Source of the DNA: an uncultured Pigmentiphaga sp.
Lineage (GTDB): Bacteria > Pseudomonadota > Gammaproteobacteria > Burkholderiales > Burkholderiaceae_B
Reading direction: 5' to 3'
NCBI GenBank assembly: GCA_937891425.1
Contig: CALAGD010000002.1
Coordinates: 1 to 30,343, forward strand
DNA: 30,343 bases
This document shows, piece after piece, positions 7,864-15,794 of this stretch. Position 1 is the first letter of the stretch. Each line of letters starts with the position of its first letter. Under the pieces are notes generated by a model. It saw nothing but the letters and a program-made list of their open reading frames with translations. It did not search any database and was not told the origin of the DNA. The translations under genes and the position numbers were made by a program.

Positions 7864-8907
7864 ATGATCAAGCGCGTTCTCACCCGAATTGCCGTCGCCA
7901 CGATCGCGGGCGCCGCGACCTTCGCCACGGCCGCCAGCGAAATCACCGGCGCAGGCGCATCGTTCCCCTACCCCATTTATGCGCGCTGGGCTGCCGATTA
8001 CGCCGCCGCCACCGGCAACAAGGTCAACTACCAATCGATCGGCTCCGGTGGTGGCGTCAAGCAGATCACCAGCAAGACGGTCGACTTCGGCGCCACCGAC
8101 GATCCCATGCAAGGCGAAGATCTGCAGAAGCACAATCTCCTGCAGTTTCCTACCGTCATCGGCGGGACGGTGCCGGTGGTGAACCTCGAAGGCGTCAAGC
8201 CGGGCCAGCTTCGCTTGCGTGGCCAGGAGCTTGCCGATATTTTCCTGGGCAAGATCACACGCTGGAACGACGAGCGGCTGACGCGTCTCAACCCCGACCT
8301 CAACCTGCCGAATGCGGAGATCATCGTCGTGCACCGTTCGGATGGTTCCGGCACCACATTCGGCTGGACCAACTACCTGTCGAAAGCCTCACCTGAGTGG
8401 GCCGAAAAGGTTGGCGCGGGCAAGTCGGTGCGGTGGCCGGTCGGCCAGGGTGGAAAAGGTAACGAGGGTGTGGCCAACTACGTGAAGCAGTTGCGAAATT
8501 CCATTGGCTATGTGGAGTATGCCTACGCCAGACAGAACGGTCTGGCGCACGCGGCACTGATGAACCGTGCCGGCAGGTTCGTCCAGCCAGGGTATGACAG
8601 CTTTGCAGCGGCTGCCGACAATGCCGACTGGAATGGCGCACCGGGCATGGGCGTGATTCTCACCGACCAGCCTGGAGAGCAATCCTGGCCGGTCACCAGC
8701 GCCACGTTCATCCTGGTACACAAACTGGCCGAGAATCCCGAAAAGACCAGAGCCGTGTTCGACTTCTTCAACTGGGCCTTCAAGCATGGCGACGAAGCGG
8801 CCGCGGCGCTCGATTATGTCGCCCTGCCCGATTCGGTGACGGAGCGAATCGTGCAGTCGTGGAAAACTGAAATCAAGGCTGCCGATGGCAGCCCTGCGTG
8901 GCAGTGA
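7864..8907 (+). CDS. pstS: Phosphate ABC transporter substrate-binding protein, second copy
   Basis: This is the periplasmic phosphate-binding protein of the pst operon proper. The 347-residue product has a signal peptide (MIKRVLTR, hydrophobic stretch, cleavage near ATAAS at about 23) and the mature start EITGAGASFPYPIYARWA. Ligand segments GAGASFP, QSIGSGGG, DFGATDDPM and HRSDGSGTT are present. It resembles Escherichia coli PstS through to the C terminus (LDYVALPDSVTERIV). AAGGAAGG precedes the ATG at good spacing, unlike the first copy. A PHO box promoter drives it, and pstC follows after 61 bases that contain a strong hairpin. Confidence 0.96.
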   Translation: MIKRVLTRIAVATIAGAATFATAASEITGAGASFPYPIYARWAADYAAATGNKVNYQSIGSGGGVKQITSKTVDFGATDDPMQGEDLQKHNLLQFPTVIGGTVPVVNLEGVKPGQLRLRGQELADIFLGKITRWNDERLTRLNPDLNLPNAEIIVVHRSDGSGTTFGWTNYLSKASPEWAEKVGAGKSVRWPVGQGGKGNEGVANYVKQLRNSIGYVEYAYARQNGLAHAALMNRAGRFVQPGYDSFAAAADNADWNGAPGMGVILTDQPGEQSWPVTSATFILVHKLAENPEKTRAVFDFFNWAFKHGDEAAAALDYVALPDSVTERIVQSWKTEIKAADGSPAWQ

Positions 8908-8918
8908 CCCGGCACAGG

Positions 8919-8937
8919 TGCCCGGCCCTGCCGGGCA
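8919..8937 (+). other. Intercistronic hairpin between pstS2 and pstC
   Basis: A perfect 8-bp GC-rich stem (TGCCCGGC/GCCGGGCA, loop CCT) lies 12 bases after the pstS2 stop. It has no T-run, so it is more likely to stabilise the pstS mRNA end or limit read-through than to terminate fully. Such an element would let the binding protein be made in excess over the permease; that role is inferred. Confidence 0.55.
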
Positions 8938-8968
8938 CAGTTACCGACCATAGGCAGGGAAAAGCAGC

Positions 8969-9985
8969 ATGAGTGTAGCAACCGAGCATTTACCCGAAAA
9001 ACCACGCAGATCCCCGACTCCGGAAGCTGAGTCTTTTCCTTTGCCTATGAAGTACAGCAGAAACGTCCTGCTCGACACCGCGTTCAAGAATCTGACGCGG
9101 TTTTTTGCGTTTGCCGTCTTTTGCCTTCTTGGGGCCATCCTCGTCTCGCTGGCCTACAACAGCAGCGCCAGCATTCGCGAATTCGGCCTCGGTTTCCTGT
9201 TCAGTCCGGAATGGGATCCGGTCAACGACAAGTACGGCGCGCTCATTCCCATATATGGCACCGTGGTCACCTCGGCCATCGCCCTGATCATTGCCGTGCC
9301 AGTGTCGTATGGCATCGCGCTGTTCCTCACCGAACTGGCGCCGCGCTGGCTGAGACGCCCTCTGGGCACGGCCATCGAAATGCTGGCTGCGATTCCGTCG
9401 ATCATCTACGGGATGTGGGGCCTTTTCGTGTTTGTGCCCATCTTCCAGCGCACCATCCAGCCATTCCTGATTGCCACACTGGGCGAGGTACCCGTCCTGG
9501 GCCTGCTGTTCCAGGGTCCGCCTCTCGGCATCGGTGTGTTCACTGCGGGCATCATCCTGGCAATCATGATCATTCCGTTCATCACCGCAGTCATGCGCGA
9601 CGTGTTCGAGGTAGTACCCCCCATCCTGAAGGAGTCCGCCTATGGCCTGGGTGCGACCACCTGGGAAGTGTCGCGCTACGTCGTGCTGCCCTTCACGCGC
9701 GCTGGCGTCATTGGCGGCATCATGCTCGGGCTGGGACGGGCTCTGGGTGAAACCATGGCCGTCACCTTCGTCATTGGTAACGCGTACCGCCTGTCGCCCT
9801 CGCTGTTTGCGCCGGGCAACTCCATTGCCTCGGCCCTGGCCAACGAATTCAACGAAGCCAGTGGCCTGCAGATTTCCGCGCTGATCGAACTGGGGTTGAT
9901 CCTGTTCCTGATCACCACGATCGTGCTGGCGGGTTCCAAGTTGCTGCTGCTGCGCCTGCGGCGCATGGAAGGCACCCGAACCTGA
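8969..9985 (+). CDS. pstC: Phosphate ABC transporter permease PstC
   Basis: PstC is one of two inner-membrane permease subunits for phosphate import. The 338-residue protein has a cytoplasmic N-terminal segment of about 45 residues, then several transmembrane helices beginning with FFAFAVFCLLGAILVSLAY. The binding-protein-dependent permease loop is seen in ESAYGLGATTWEVSRYVVLP followed by GRALGETMAV, the coupling region that contacts PstB. GGGAAA lies upstream of the ATG. It is cotranscribed with pstS2 and pstA; the gaps of 61 and 53 bases hold no promoter that I can see. Confidence 0.96.
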   Translation: MSVATEHLPEKPRRSPTPEAESFPLPMKYSRNVLLDTAFKNLTRFFAFAVFCLLGAILVSLAYNSSASIREFGLGFLFSPEWDPVNDKYGALIPIYGTVVTSAIALIIAVPVSYGIALFLTELAPRWLRRPLGTAIEMLAAIPSIIYGMWGLFVFVPIFQRTIQPFLIATLGEVPVLGLLFQGPPLGIGVFTAGIILAIMIIPFITAVMRDVFEVVPPILKESAYGLGATTWEVSRYVVLPFTRAGVIGGIMLGLGRALGETMAVTFVIGNAYRLSPSLFAPGNSIASALANEFNEASGLQISALIELGLILFLITTIVLAGSKLLLLRLRRMEGTRT

Positions 9986-10038
9986 CAGCTGCCCCCGATC
10001 CGACGTTACCGCGCACCCACTGACTCACGTTTTTCGAC

Positions 10039-10887
10039 ATGTCGAAACTGACCGTTGCCAATCCGGTATACCGGCGCCGCCGCATCAAGAACAAGATCAT
10101 GCTCGGCCTCTCCTTTGCGGCCGTGGCATTCGGGCTGTTCTGGCTGTTCTGGATCATCATCACCCTGCTGGTCAAGGGCGCTGGCTCGCTCTCGCCGTCG
10201 CTCTTTACCCAGATGACGCCGCCGCCGGGACAATCCGGCGGGCTGCTCAATGCCATTGTGGGCAGCGTCATGATGTCAACGGTGGGTGTACTCATCGGCA
10301 CCCCCGTGGGTATCCTGGCGGGCACCTACCTGGCTGAATTCGGTCAGCGCGGCTGGCTCGCCCCGACCACCCGTTTCATCAACGACGTCCTGCTGTCCGC
10401 ACCTTCCATCGTCATCGGGCTTTTCGTGTACACGGTGTACGTGGCCCAGGTGGGTCACTACTCCGGCTGGGCCGGGGCGTTCGCACTGGCCATCATCGTC
10501 ATCCCCGTCGTGGTACGCACCACCGACGACATGCTCCTGCTGGTTCCCAACAGTCTGCGCGAAGCAGCCGCGGCGCTGGGATGCCCACGCTGGAAAATGA
10601 TCACCATGGTGTGCTATCGGGCCGCCATGTCGGGCATCATTACGGGCATCCTCCTGGCCATCGCCCGCATTGCCGGGGAAACCGCGCCTCTGATGTTCAC
10701 GGCGCTGTCGAACCAGTTCATGAGCTGGGACATGAACCAGCCCCTGGCCAACCTGCCCATGGTGATCTTCCAGTACGCCGCCAGCCCCTTCCCCGACTGG
10801 CAGACCCTCGCATGGGCCGGCGCCGCGCTCATCACCCTGCTGGTGCTGGCCATCAACATCATTGCCCGCAGTTTCTTCCGCAAGTAA
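10039..10887 (+). CDS. pstA: Phosphate ABC transporter permease PstA
   Basis: PstA pairs with PstC in the inner membrane to form the phosphate channel. The 282-residue protein has six or so hydrophobic segments; the first (LSFAAVAFGLFWLFWIIITL) follows a basic N terminus. The ABC permease coupling segment is SLREAAAALGCPRWKMITMV followed by ARIAGETAPL. Length is close to the usual 280-300 residues. The start at 10039 gives a family-like N terminus but has no obvious Shine-Dalgarno sequence, so translation may depend on coupling from pstC. Confidence 0.96.
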   Translation: MSKLTVANPVYRRRRIKNKIMLGLSFAAVAFGLFWLFWIIITLLVKGAGSLSPSLFTQMTPPPGQSGGLLNAIVGSVMMSTVGVLIGTPVGILAGTYLAEFGQRGWLAPTTRFINDVLLSAPSIVIGLFVYTVYVAQVGHYSGWAGAFALAIIVIPVVVRTTDDMLLLVPNSLREAAAALGCPRWKMITMVCYRAAMSGIITGILLAIARIAGETAPLMFTALSNQFMSWDMNQPLANLPMVIFQYAASPFPDWQTLAWAGAALITLLVLAINIIARSFFRK

Positions 10888-10916
10888 TCCGCCTTCCGAA
10901 AACCGAGTGACCCGTT

Positions 10917-11693
10917 ATGCCCAACACTTCTGTAGAACCCCGTGTGAAGATTGAAGTCAGGAACCTCAACTTCTATTACGGCAAGTTCCACGCGCTGCGC
11001 AATGTCAACATGTCCATTCGGGAGAACCGCGTCACGGCGTTCATCGGTCCGTCGGGCTGCGGAAAGTCGACGCTGCTGCGCACGTTCAACCGGATGTTCG
11101 AGCTGTATCCGGGCCAGCGTGCCGAGGGCTCGATCCTGCTTGATGGCGAAGACCTGCTCGATTCCCGCACCGACGTGTCGCTCATTCGAGCAAAGGTCGG
11201 CATGGTGTTCCAGAAGCCGACCCCCTTCCCCATGAGCATCTACGACAACATCGCGTTCGGTGTCCGGCTGTACGAGAAACTGTCGAAAGTCGACATGGAC
11301 GAACGTGTCGAGTGGGCACTGACCAAGGCGGCGCTGTGGGACGAAGTGAAGGACAAGCTGCACCAGAACGGCAACAGTCTCTCCGGCGGCCAGCAGCAGC
11401 GCCTGTGCATTGCCCGGGGGGTCGCCATCAAGCCGCAGGTGCTCCTGCTGGATGAACCCTGTTCGGCGCTCGATCCGATCTCAACCGCGAAGATCGAAGA
11501 GTTGATTGCCGAGCTGAAGAGCGACTACACCGTGGTCATCGTCACCCACAACATGCAACAGGCGGCCCGGTGCTCCGACTACACTGCCTACATGTACATG
11601 GGCGAGCTCATCGAGTTTGGCGAGACCGAGCAGATTTTCGTGAAACCCACCAAGCAGGCTACCGAGGACTACATCACCGGTCGTTTCGGCTGA
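10917..11693 (+). CDS. pstB: Phosphate ABC transporter ATP-binding protein PstB
   Basis: PstB hydrolyses ATP to drive phosphate import. The 258-residue protein contains Walker A (GPSGCGKST), a Q-loop (MVFQKPTPFP), the ABC signature LSGGQQQRL, Walker B (VLLLDEPCSALDP) and the switch histidine in VIVTHNMQQAAR. Length and motifs are typical of PstB. It follows pstA after 29 bases. The usual next gene, phoU, whose product links the transporter to PhoR signalling, is absent; an RDD membrane protein gene starts 37 bases later. Confidence 0.98.
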   Translation: MPNTSVEPRVKIEVRNLNFYYGKFHALRNVNMSIRENRVTAFIGPSGCGKSTLLRTFNRMFELYPGQRAEGSILLDGEDLLDSRTDVSLIRAKVGMVFQKPTPFPMSIYDNIAFGVRLYEKLSKVDMDERVEWALTKAALWDEVKDKLHQNGNSLSGGQQQRLCIARGVAIKPQVLLLDEPCSALDPISTAKIEELIAELKSDYTVVIVTHNMQQAARCSDYTAYMYMGELIEFGETEQIFVKPTKQATEDYITGRFG

Positions 11694-11730
11694 CGCAGGC
11701 GGCCGGCGGTCTGGGTTATCGTTACGCTCC

Positions 11731-12264
11731 ATGCACAACACTGCCAACCACTCCGCTTTCCTGCCCCTGGCCAGTCGCTGGCGCCGCTTCGCCTGCATGC
11801 TGTACGAGGCTGTCCTGCTCTTCGGTGTCGTGTTCATTGCCGATTATCTGTTCGATACGCTCACCCAGAGCCGTCATGCACTGATGTTTCGGCACGCGCG
11901 CCAGGCCTGGCTGTTCCTCGCCATCGGCATTTACTTCATCTGGAGCTGGCGCCATGGGCAAACCCTGCCCATGAAGACCTGGCACATGCGCCTGCTTGCC
12001 GCAGACGGTCGGCCACCGCGGCTTCTCCTGTGCGTGGCGCGCTACGTGCTTGCCTGGATCCCGGTGCTCATCGCTGCCGGGCTGGTGTTCGTACTGCAGC
12101 GCGTGACGCAGCTCCCCGCCACGTCGCTGTTCGTGATCTTCGCCCCCATGGCCGTCTTCGTGTGGTCCTGGTTCGACCGCGATGGTCTGTTCTTCCACGA
12201 CCGCATCCTGGGTACCCGCCTCATCGTGGTCACCCGCCCCGAGGAGATACCGGGCCGGGGGTAA
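11731..12264 (+). CDS. RDD family membrane protein
   Basis: This 177-residue protein is recognised as an RDD-family membrane protein from its layout: an N-terminal RRFACMLYEAVLLFGVVFIA helix, a middle segment GQTLPMKTWHMRLL, and a final FFHDRILGTRLIVV, which matches the family's HDR.agT.lv ending. Three or four transmembrane segments are visible (about 23-43, 59-75, 100-120, 130-148). The name-giving Arg-Asp-Asp is degenerate in helix 1, with Glu in place of Asp. The molecular role of such proteins is poorly defined; some are linked to ion transport. It lies 37 bases after pstB and 25 before the carbonic anhydrase gene, so read-through from the pst operon is possible. Confidence 0.8.
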   Translation: MHNTANHSAFLPLASRWRRFACMLYEAVLLFGVVFIADYLFDTLTQSRHALMFRHARQAWLFLAIGIYFIWSWRHGQTLPMKTWHMRLLAADGRPPRLLLCVARYVLAWIPVLIAAGLVFVLQRVTQLPATSLFVIFAPMAVFVWSWFDRDGLFFHDRILGTRLIVVTRPEEIPGRG

Positions 12265-12289
12265 AATGCCGCCAGAACGGGAGGGAAGC

Positions 12290-12814
12290 ATGGCTATCTA
12301 TCAAATCGGCAACCGCGTTCCGCAAATCGACCCCACTGCTTACGTGTTCGAGAATGCCGTCGTCATCGGCGACGTCCGCATGGCGCCCAACAGCAGCGTG
12401 TGGCCAGGCGCGGTGCTGCGAGGCGACAACGACCCCATCATCATCGGTCGCGGCAGCAACATCCAGGATGGCAGCGTGCTGCATACCGATGTCGGTTTTC
12501 CCCTCATCATTGGGGATGAAGTCACGGTGGGCCACCAGGTCATCCTCCACGGCTGCACCGTTGGCGATGGTTCGCTCATCGGCATGCAGGCGGTCATCCT
12601 GAATGGCGCCCGCATTGGCAGGAACTGCCTCATCGGAGCCGGTGCGCTGGTCACCGAGGGCAAGGAGATCCCCGATGGTTCGGTCGTGCTCGGGCGCCCT
12701 GGCAAGGTGGTCAGAACCCTCACCCAGGAAGACATCGACATGATCCGTCGCGGCAACCTGCACTACCAGAACCGCGCGGTAGAGTATCGCGAGCAGCTCA
12801 GGCGCCTGGGCTGA
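12290..12814 (+). CDS. Gamma-class carbonic anhydrase family protein
   Basis: The 174-residue protein is a left-handed beta-helix (hexapeptide-repeat) protein of the gamma carbonic anhydrase/YrdA family. Repeats of the form I-G-x-x-x-x run from about residue 25 to 130. The three zinc-ligand histidines are in place: H65 (SVLHTD), H82 and H87 (GHQVILHG). The C-terminal helix (EDIDMIRRGNLHYQNRAVEY) is typical. Bacterial members are often only weakly active as carbonic anhydrases, so the actual substrate is uncertain. The ATG at 12290 follows GGGAGGGAAGC, a strong ribosome-binding site; the open frame extends further upstream but overlaps the RDD gene. Confidence 0.92.
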   Translation: MAIYQIGNRVPQIDPTAYVFENAVVIGDVRMAPNSSVWPGAVLRGDNDPIIIGRGSNIQDGSVLHTDVGFPLIIGDEVTVGHQVILHGCTVGDGSLIGMQAVILNGARIGRNCLIGAGALVTEGKEIPDGSVVLGRPGKVVRTLTQEDIDMIRRGNLHYQNRAVEYREQLRRLG

Positions 12815-12840
12815 CCGCCAGTTCCACTACGAGACACCCC

Positions 12841-13761
12841 ATGACAGATCAGCTCAGCAAGTACCTGTTCGAAGACAAGTCGGTACGGGCAGAAGCCGTC
12901 AGCCTGCGCGATACCTGGCTGCAGCTCCAGAAGGCCCATGCCTATCCGCCGGCCGTCTCGCGCCTGCTGGGCGAACTGGTTGCAGCAAGTACCCTGCTGT
13001 CCGCCAACCTGAAATACGATGGCACACTCATCCTGCAGCTGCAGGGCGATGGCGACGTGCTGCTCATCGTGGTCGAATGCCGGTCCGACCTCAGCCTGCG
13101 CGCAACGGTCAAGCTGCGCGAAGGCGCCCACATTCCTGAAGACGCATCATTCCAGTCACTGCTCAACCCGGGCGGCAGCGGACGCTTCTCCATCATTCTT
13201 GATCCGACACACCGTCGCCCCGGACAGGCACCGTACCAGGGCGTCGTGCCCCTCAAGGGAAACAGCGTGGCCGAGGCGCTCGAGCACTACATGGCCACCT
13301 CCGAACAACTGCAGACCCGTCTGTGGCTGCAGGCCGATGCCGATCGCGCGGTAGGTCTGCTGCTGCAACGGCTGCCGCGTGATGGCGGCAAAGTGCAGCT
13401 GGAAGATGCCGACGAAACCTGGAACCGTGCGGTGCACCTTGCCAGCACCCTGACCGCTGACGAGATGCTGACTGTCGATACGCAGACCCTTATCCATCGC
13501 CTGTACTGGGACGAAACGCTGATCGCGTTCGAGCCTCTGCAGGTGCGTTTCCACTGCCCGTGCTCGCGCGACCGGGTAGCCAACATGCTGCGCATGCTCG
13601 GACGCGAAGAGGTGAAAGACATCGTCGCGGAACAGGGCCAGGTCGAAGTCACCTGCGACTACTGCTCCAGCGTCTACGTCTTCGACGCGGTCGACTGTGC
13701 CGAACTGTTCGCGACGAGCACCCCGCCCTCGGCCGGCCATCAGAGTTCGTCCCGCCACTAG
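12841..13761 (+). CDS. hslO: Hsp33 redox-regulated chaperone
   Basis: Hsp33 is a cytoplasmic holdase, inactive when reduced and activated by oxidative unfolding of its zinc domain. The 306-residue protein has the N-terminal fold with GELVAASTLLSANLKYDGTL and a conserved middle (YQGVVPL). The C-terminal redox switch has C239 and C241 (CPC) and C272 and C275 (CDYC), the CxC...CxxC zinc ligands needed for activation. Length is near the usual 290-300 residues, with a short Ser/Pro-rich tail. It follows the carbonic anhydrase gene after 26 bases and could belong to the same transcript. Confidence 0.96.
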   Translation: MTDQLSKYLFEDKSVRAEAVSLRDTWLQLQKAHAYPPAVSRLLGELVAASTLLSANLKYDGTLILQLQGDGDVLLIVVECRSDLSLRATVKLREGAHIPEDASFQSLLNPGGSGRFSIILDPTHRRPGQAPYQGVVPLKGNSVAEALEHYMATSEQLQTRLWLQADADRAVGLLLQRLPRDGGKVQLEDADETWNRAVHLASTLTADEMLTVDTQTLIHRLYWDETLIAFEPLQVRFHCPCSRDRVANMLRMLGREEVKDIVAEQGQVEVTCDYCSSVYVFDAVDCAELFATSTPPSAGHQSSSRH

Positions 13762-13897
13762 GCACGCCTGACCGGCAGTCCGGCACGCCCGCCCGCTGCT
13801 GATGTCAGCTTCGCCCGACACGCGCTGTGTCGTAAGGGGCAAGCCGTAAGTGCCATGCCGGATGGACGGACAAGGGCTCTTCCACTATGGTGGAGGT

Positions 13898-14980
13898 ATG
13901 GCTGTCCGTTCCTGCACGCGCGAGACCGGCGCAAGCGCAACCGAGTTTGCCGTGGCGGCACTTCCCTTCATCCTCGCAGGCCTGACCGCCTTCGAGGCAA
14001 GCCGATGGATGATGGCTCGGCAGGCCATCGGCTACGCGCTCATGGAGGCTGCTCGCGCGGGCAGCGTTGCCCATGCGCATCCCGAAGTCATGGAAACCGC
14101 GCTCGAACGCAACCTGCTGCCGCTGTGGGGTAGCGATGGCACTCCGGAAGGCGAGAGAAAGGCACGGCAACGCCTGCACGAAGCGCGCACGCATCTGCAC
14201 CAACGTTACAGCCTGCCCCTGTGGCATCTCATGCAGTTGAGCCCGGGCGCGGCGCATTTTGAAGATTTCGGTCTCACGCTGGCCCGGCCCGCCGTGCGCT
14301 ACATTCGCCACAGCTACCAGGCCGAGCAACATGCACGATTCCAGCAGCTGGGCTACGCTGGCGGGCAAGGCCCGGCGTCCGGCGCAACCATCTTCGCGGC
14401 CAACACCCTTACCCTGCGCATCGTCTACCTGCATCGTCCCCTGGTGCCGGGACTTGCTACCGTGGTCAGCCGTCTGGCCACCGTCGCCGCGCCGTCCGCG
14501 TCCGCCTCCGGGGCTGCTGCAGCGTGGCCGGCATCGCGCGCAGCCGTTTCGTACCACTCCGAAGGTACATCGAACCTTGCACTAGCCGGCCTGGCGCGTG
14601 CCGGCTACATTCCGATCCGCTACCAGGTATCCATCGAGATGCAGTCGGCGCCAATAGACTGGAGCTCGGCCAGCCCTGCCGCGCTGGCGGCCGCCCTCTC
14701 CGAAGCGCCTGAATTATCCCGACAATTGGCCATCCAGGTGCCCGCCAGTGCACACGGTGCGGCACTCGACCCGCCGCCGATCAATCCGTCACCCCGCGGT
14801 ACGCCCGTATCCGGATTCCCATGCCTGGGGGCATCATGCGCACCGCTCTCGCCCGGGCCCGGTGGCGAGCCGCCGCCGGCACCGCCACGCCGAGATACCC
14901 ACCAGCCATCCCACACCATCGGTATCACGCCAGAGACCGACGATGTCGCCTGCGGCGTGGTACTGTGTTGCGCATCCTGA
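13898..14980 (+). CDS. TadE-like pseudopilin-type membrane protein
   Basis: The N terminus looks like a TadE/TadG pseudopilin: a short basic segment, then G11-ASAT-E16-FAVAALPFILAGLTAFEASRW. G11 with Glu at +5 is the type IV prepilin peptidase layout, and one transmembrane helix follows. The helical segment after it (RQAIGYALMEAARAGSV) is also TadE-like. The remaining 300 residues are predicted outside the membrane, Ala/Pro-rich, with no domain I recognise, and the tail has five cysteines (309, 314, 352, 357, 358 of 360). No other tad, secretion ATPase or peptidase gene is in the window. The start is uncertain: GGAGGT sits directly against the ATG at 13898, and an earlier ATG at 13850 is in frame. 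Confidence 0.7.
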   Translation: MAVRSCTRETGASATEFAVAALPFILAGLTAFEASRWMMARQAIGYALMEAARAGSVAHAHPEVMETALERNLLPLWGSDGTPEGERKARQRLHEARTHLHQRYSLPLWHLMQLSPGAAHFEDFGLTLARPAVRYIRHSYQAEQHARFQQLGYAGGQGPASGATIFAANTLTLRIVYLHRPLVPGLATVVSRLATVAAPSASASGAAAAWPASRAAVSYHSEGTSNLALAGLARAGYIPIRYQVSIEMQSAPIDWSSASPAALAAALSEAPELSRQLAIQVPASAHGAALDPPPINPSPRGTPVSGFPCLGASCAPLSPGPGGEPPPAPPRRDTHQPSHTIGITPETDDVACGVVLCCAS

Positions 14981-15010
14981 GCGATAATGTCAGAACATCG
15001 GGAGCTTTCC

Positions 15011-15703
15011 ATGCAAACAACGGATCAGACTGCGCACGATCAAAACACTCGGGTACGAGTTTGGGATTTGCCCTTGCGGCTGTTTCACTGGGCGTTGGTG
15101 GCCTGCATCATCGGCTCATACGTCACCGCAAATGTCGGCGGGCTCTGGATGGACTACCACTTCCAGTTCGGGTACGCCATCCTCACGCTGCTGGTCTTCC
15201 GCCTGATCTGGGGGTTCGTCGGCCCCGAACACGCCAGGTTCTCCAGCTTTCTGCGCGGTCCGGCGGCCATCATGGCTTATGTGCGAGCCAGAGGGCGCAT
15301 GCCCACGGCCGGCCACAATCCGCTGGGCGCGGTGTCCGTCATTGTCATGTTGGTACTTCTGGTCATTCAGGTAGGTACCGGCCTGTTCGCTACCGATGGC
15401 ATCCTCAGCGAAGGGCCCCTGGCGCGTTACGTCAGCTCAAGTACGGCCGACACCCTGACTGCCATTCACCAGACCAACCGCGTGTTGCTGCTGATCATCA
15501 TCGCGCTGCACCTGTTGGCCATTGCATGGTATGGCGTGGTGCGCCGCCAACCCCTGCTGAGGGCCATGATCACCGGCAACAAGCCTGCTGCGCAAGTTCC
15601 GGCGGGAACCCGCCCGGCCAACGACTCGCCACGTACGTGGATGCAGGGCCTTGTAGTTCTGCTGGTCTCGGTGGCCGTGGCCTGGTGGATAGTCAACTTC
15701 TGA
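15011..15703 (+). CDS. Cytochrome b561-type membrane protein
   Basis: This is a four- or five-helix b-type cytochrome of the cytochrome b561/hydrogenase-cytochrome b superfamily, which carries electrons across the inner membrane. Histidines placed as heme ligands are H26 (LRLFHWALV), H50 (MDYHFQFGY), H153 (AIHQTNR) and H167 (ALHLLAI), plus H102 in AGHNPLGA. The start at 15011 has GGGAGC seven bases upstream and gives 230 residues; an in-frame ATG at 14987 lacks such a site. A single helix ends the protein (VVLLVSVAVAWWIVNF). It faces a cytochrome c' gene, a frequent partner of this subgroup in proteobacteria, which suggests linked electron transfer. Confidence 0.88.
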   Translation: MQTTDQTAHDQNTRVRVWDLPLRLFHWALVACIIGSYVTANVGGLWMDYHFQFGYAILTLLVFRLIWGFVGPEHARFSSFLRGPAAIMAYVRARGRMPTAGHNPLGAVSVIVMLVLLVIQVGTGLFATDGILSEGPLARYVSSSTADTLTAIHQTNRVLLLIIIALHLLAIAWYGVVRRQPLLRAMITGNKPAAQVPAGTRPANDSPRTWMQGLVVLLVSVAVAWWIVNF

Positions 15704-15718
15704 AGAGACGTGCAGCGA

Positions 15719-15789
15719 GGCGGGTGGCTCACCGGTCCAGCTCGCATGCAACGGGCCGCTTCGGCATGCCCGGCCCGCGAGCACCCGCC
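15719..15789. other. Branched inverted repeat between two convergent cytochrome genes
   Basis: Outer arms GGCGGGTGGCTC (15719-15730) and GAGCACCCGCC (15779-15789) pair with one bulge. Inside are a GGGCC/GGCCC pair (15753-15757 with 15772-15776) and repeated GCATGC. The structure fills most of the 91-base gap. It has no T-run, so it may be a rho-dependent or bidirectional end signal. Confidence 0.45.
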
Positions 15790-15794
15790 AGGCT

